Of a stretch of 64,000 bases of DNA, positions 62,857-64,000 are shown piece after piece (position 1 is the first letter of the stretch; every line of letters starts with the position of its first letter). The notes under the pieces were generated by a model. That model was given only the letters and a program-made list of their open reading frames with translations. It searched no databases and had not been told where the DNA came from. Source of the stretch: Mesorhizobium caraganae (GTDB lineage Bacteria; Pseudomonadota; Alphaproteobacteria; Rhizobiales; Rhizobiaceae). The stretch is taken from positions 124,001 to 188,000 of the forward strand of contig NZ_JAFCGY010000001.1 of the NCBI RefSeq assembly GCF_016836705.1, read 5' to 3'. Both the position numbers and the translations under genes were made by a program.

Positions 62857-64000
62857 ATGACGAGCGATAACTCCACCCGGCATCCCGGCACATTCGGGCA
62901 AACGGTCATCACCGAACCCGCAGCCCCACCCCGGCTGATGACCCTCATCTTGCTTTCGGCTCTCGCCGTGTTGCCGGTGAATATGATTTTGCCGTCGCTG
63001 CCGAACATCGCTGCAACATTCCAAGCCGATTTCGCATTGGTCAATCTCTCCGTTGCCGGCTTCGCCATTATCACAGCCGTAATTGAGGCCATCGGCGGCG
63101 CACTATCGGATCGATTTGGACGCAGGCCGGTCGTCTTGATGTCCCTCTCGATCTTCATTGTCGCGTCTGTTGGTTGTATCCTGGCCCCCAATATCGGCAC
63201 TTTCCTTGTGTTCCGCGCGCTGCAGGCATGCATAGGCCCCTGCTATTCCGTCGCTCTGGTCATCATCAAGGAGACATCCGAAGAGCGCGAGGCGGCCAGC
63301 AAATTTGGTTATCTCGCCATGGGGTGGGCGCTGGCACCCATGGTCGGTCCTTTGCTTGGCGGGTCACTGGACGAGCTGTTCGGATGGCGGTCAAGCTTCG
63401 TGGTCTTCGCTATCCTCGGGGCAGCCGCGCTCGCTCTATCCATGCGTGAGATCAAAAGGGCAGCCGGGCTACGGCCAAGATCGACCAGCTACATTGCCTC
63501 CTACAGGCTGTTCCTCAGCTCAGCGCGGTTTTGGGCCTACACGCTGTGTATGGCCTGCTCGATGGGAGTGCTTTACGTGTTCCTGGGAGGAGCACCATTG
63601 GTCGTCGGTGACGCGCTCGGCGGATCAAGCACGAAACTCGGCCTTTACATGGGGTTGGTTCCGACCGGCTTCATTCTCGGCAGCTATCTGGCCGGGCGTT
63701 ACGCCTCGAAGAGTTCGCTGGGCGCCGTCCTTGTCTTTGCACGCCTGCTGACGTGCGGCGGTCTGTTGGTCGGGCTGATCCTGTCGAGCTTCGGCGTCAC
63801 TCACATTCTGGCTTTCTTCGGTCCTTGCGTGTTCATCGGCGTGGGCAACGGATTGACCATGCCCGCCGCCAACAGCGGTGCATTGTCGATACGGCCGGAT
63901 ATGGCTGGCACCGCGGCAGGACTGGCTGCCGCGATGAGGATCGGGGGTGGGGCAGTCATCGCCTCTATCGCCGGTCTGTTCCTGGCCAGTTCGATCCCTG
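62857..64000 (+). CDS. MFS transporter, Bcr/CflA-like, 5' part
   Basis: 381 codons are visible and the frame is still open at the window end. The N-terminus has LMTLILLSALAVLPVNMILPSLPNIAATF (about residues 28-56) and GALSDRFGRRPVVL, the drug-H+ antiporter (DHA1) motif A, with later LAMGWALAPMVGPLLGGSLDE and FIGVGNGLTMPAANSGALS. This fits the Bcr/CflA family of multidrug exporters. The start at 62857 lies downstream of a structured leader RNA with a terminator. No ribosome site is obvious. Confidence 0.88.
   Translation, partial: MTSDNSTRHPGTFGQTVITEPAAPPRLMTLILLSALAVLPVNMILPSLPNIAATFQADFALVNLSVAGFAIITAVIEAIGGALSDRFGRRPVVLMSLSIFIVASVGCILAPNIGTFLVFRALQACIGPCYSVALVIIKETSEEREAASKFGYLAMGWALAPMVGPLLGGSLDELFGWRSSFVVFAILGAAALALSMREIKRAAGLRPRSTSYIASYRLFLSSARFWAYTLCMACSMGVLYVFLGGAPLVVGDALGGSSTKLGLYMGLVPTGFILGSYLAGRYASKSSLGAVLVFARLLTCGGLLVGLILSSFGVTHILAFFGPCVFIGVGNGLTMPAANSGALSIRPDMAGTAAGLAAAMRIGGGAVIASIAGLFLASSIP

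Overview
The window is a chromosomal segment from an alphaproteobacterium of the order Hyphomicrobiales (Rhizobiales), most likely Mesorhizobium or a close relative. The basis is high-GC coding DNA, rhizobial gene sets (lgt-midA-pgeF, ybjN, ilvE-marR-ompR, BA14K, DUF1127, a long rhizobial-type UvrB), GANTC and CtrA-like sites, and two dispersed palindromic repeat families of rhizobial type. No tRNA, rRNA, CRISPR array, transposase or integrase was found.

Layout. 1-1758: the end of a Rieske ferredoxin gene, a hydroxypyruvate-isomerase-like TIM barrel and a PanB-like protein that has lost most PanB catalytic residues. 1775-7716: an OhrR-type regulator with a divergent hydrolase, a secreted hydrolase, an Fsr-type exporter with a divergent AraC regulator, and an orphan Bug-type binding protein. 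7827-14610: a leftward housekeeping run (lgt, midA-like, pgeF, M24 protein, lipoprotein, prs) interrupted by a rightward frameshifted glycosyltransferase gene. 14714-17658: an orphan BrnA-like antitoxin, ubiK, ybjN, csaA and a GT4 glycosyltransferase.

17887-34893: a sensor kinase and an OmpR-type response regulator, both leftward, separated by a 14-kb Flp/Tad pilus island. The island has two divergent operons around an intergenic region with CtrA-like sites. The leftward operon is pilA-cpaB-cpaC-lipoprotein-tadG-tadE-tadE-cpaE followed by an L,D-transpeptidase and a coiled-coil membrane protein; the rightward one is cpaF-tadB-tadC-tadD-cpaA. Together they encode pilin, prepilin peptidase, secretin, ATPase, inner-membrane platform and pseudopilins.

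35142-47534: ilvE, a small hydrophobic protein, an MBL hydrolase, BA14K, two cold-shock genes, a double-Kazal lipoprotein, several small conserved genes (two, at 40251 and 45219, very short), a TPR-sulfotransferase, DUF1428, VOC, GST and NTF2-like proteins, and an ABC-F ATPase preceded by a 21-codon leader ORF inside a putative attenuator. 48001-58585: a long uvrB with an in-frame palindromic repeat, envelope and periplasmic proteins, CapA, DUF3137, DUF2314, an unknown membrane protein, a poorly explained 0.8-kb stretch and a diacylglycerol-kinase-like gene. 58658-62399: a leftward catabolic operon (GMC oxidoreductase, enolase-superfamily dehydratase, beta-hydroxyacid dehydrogenase). 62714-64000: a structured, terminator-containing leader RNA followed by the 5' part of a Bcr/CflA-type MFS exporter.

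The most notable points are two putative RNA attenuators (before the ABC-F and MFS genes), the pilus island splitting a two-component pair with a short repeat of the regulator's 3' end at the far junction, an L,D-transpeptidase translationally tied to the pilus operon, and a PanB-fold protein lacking its metal ligands. No computation was run; start sites and RNA structures were judged by eye.
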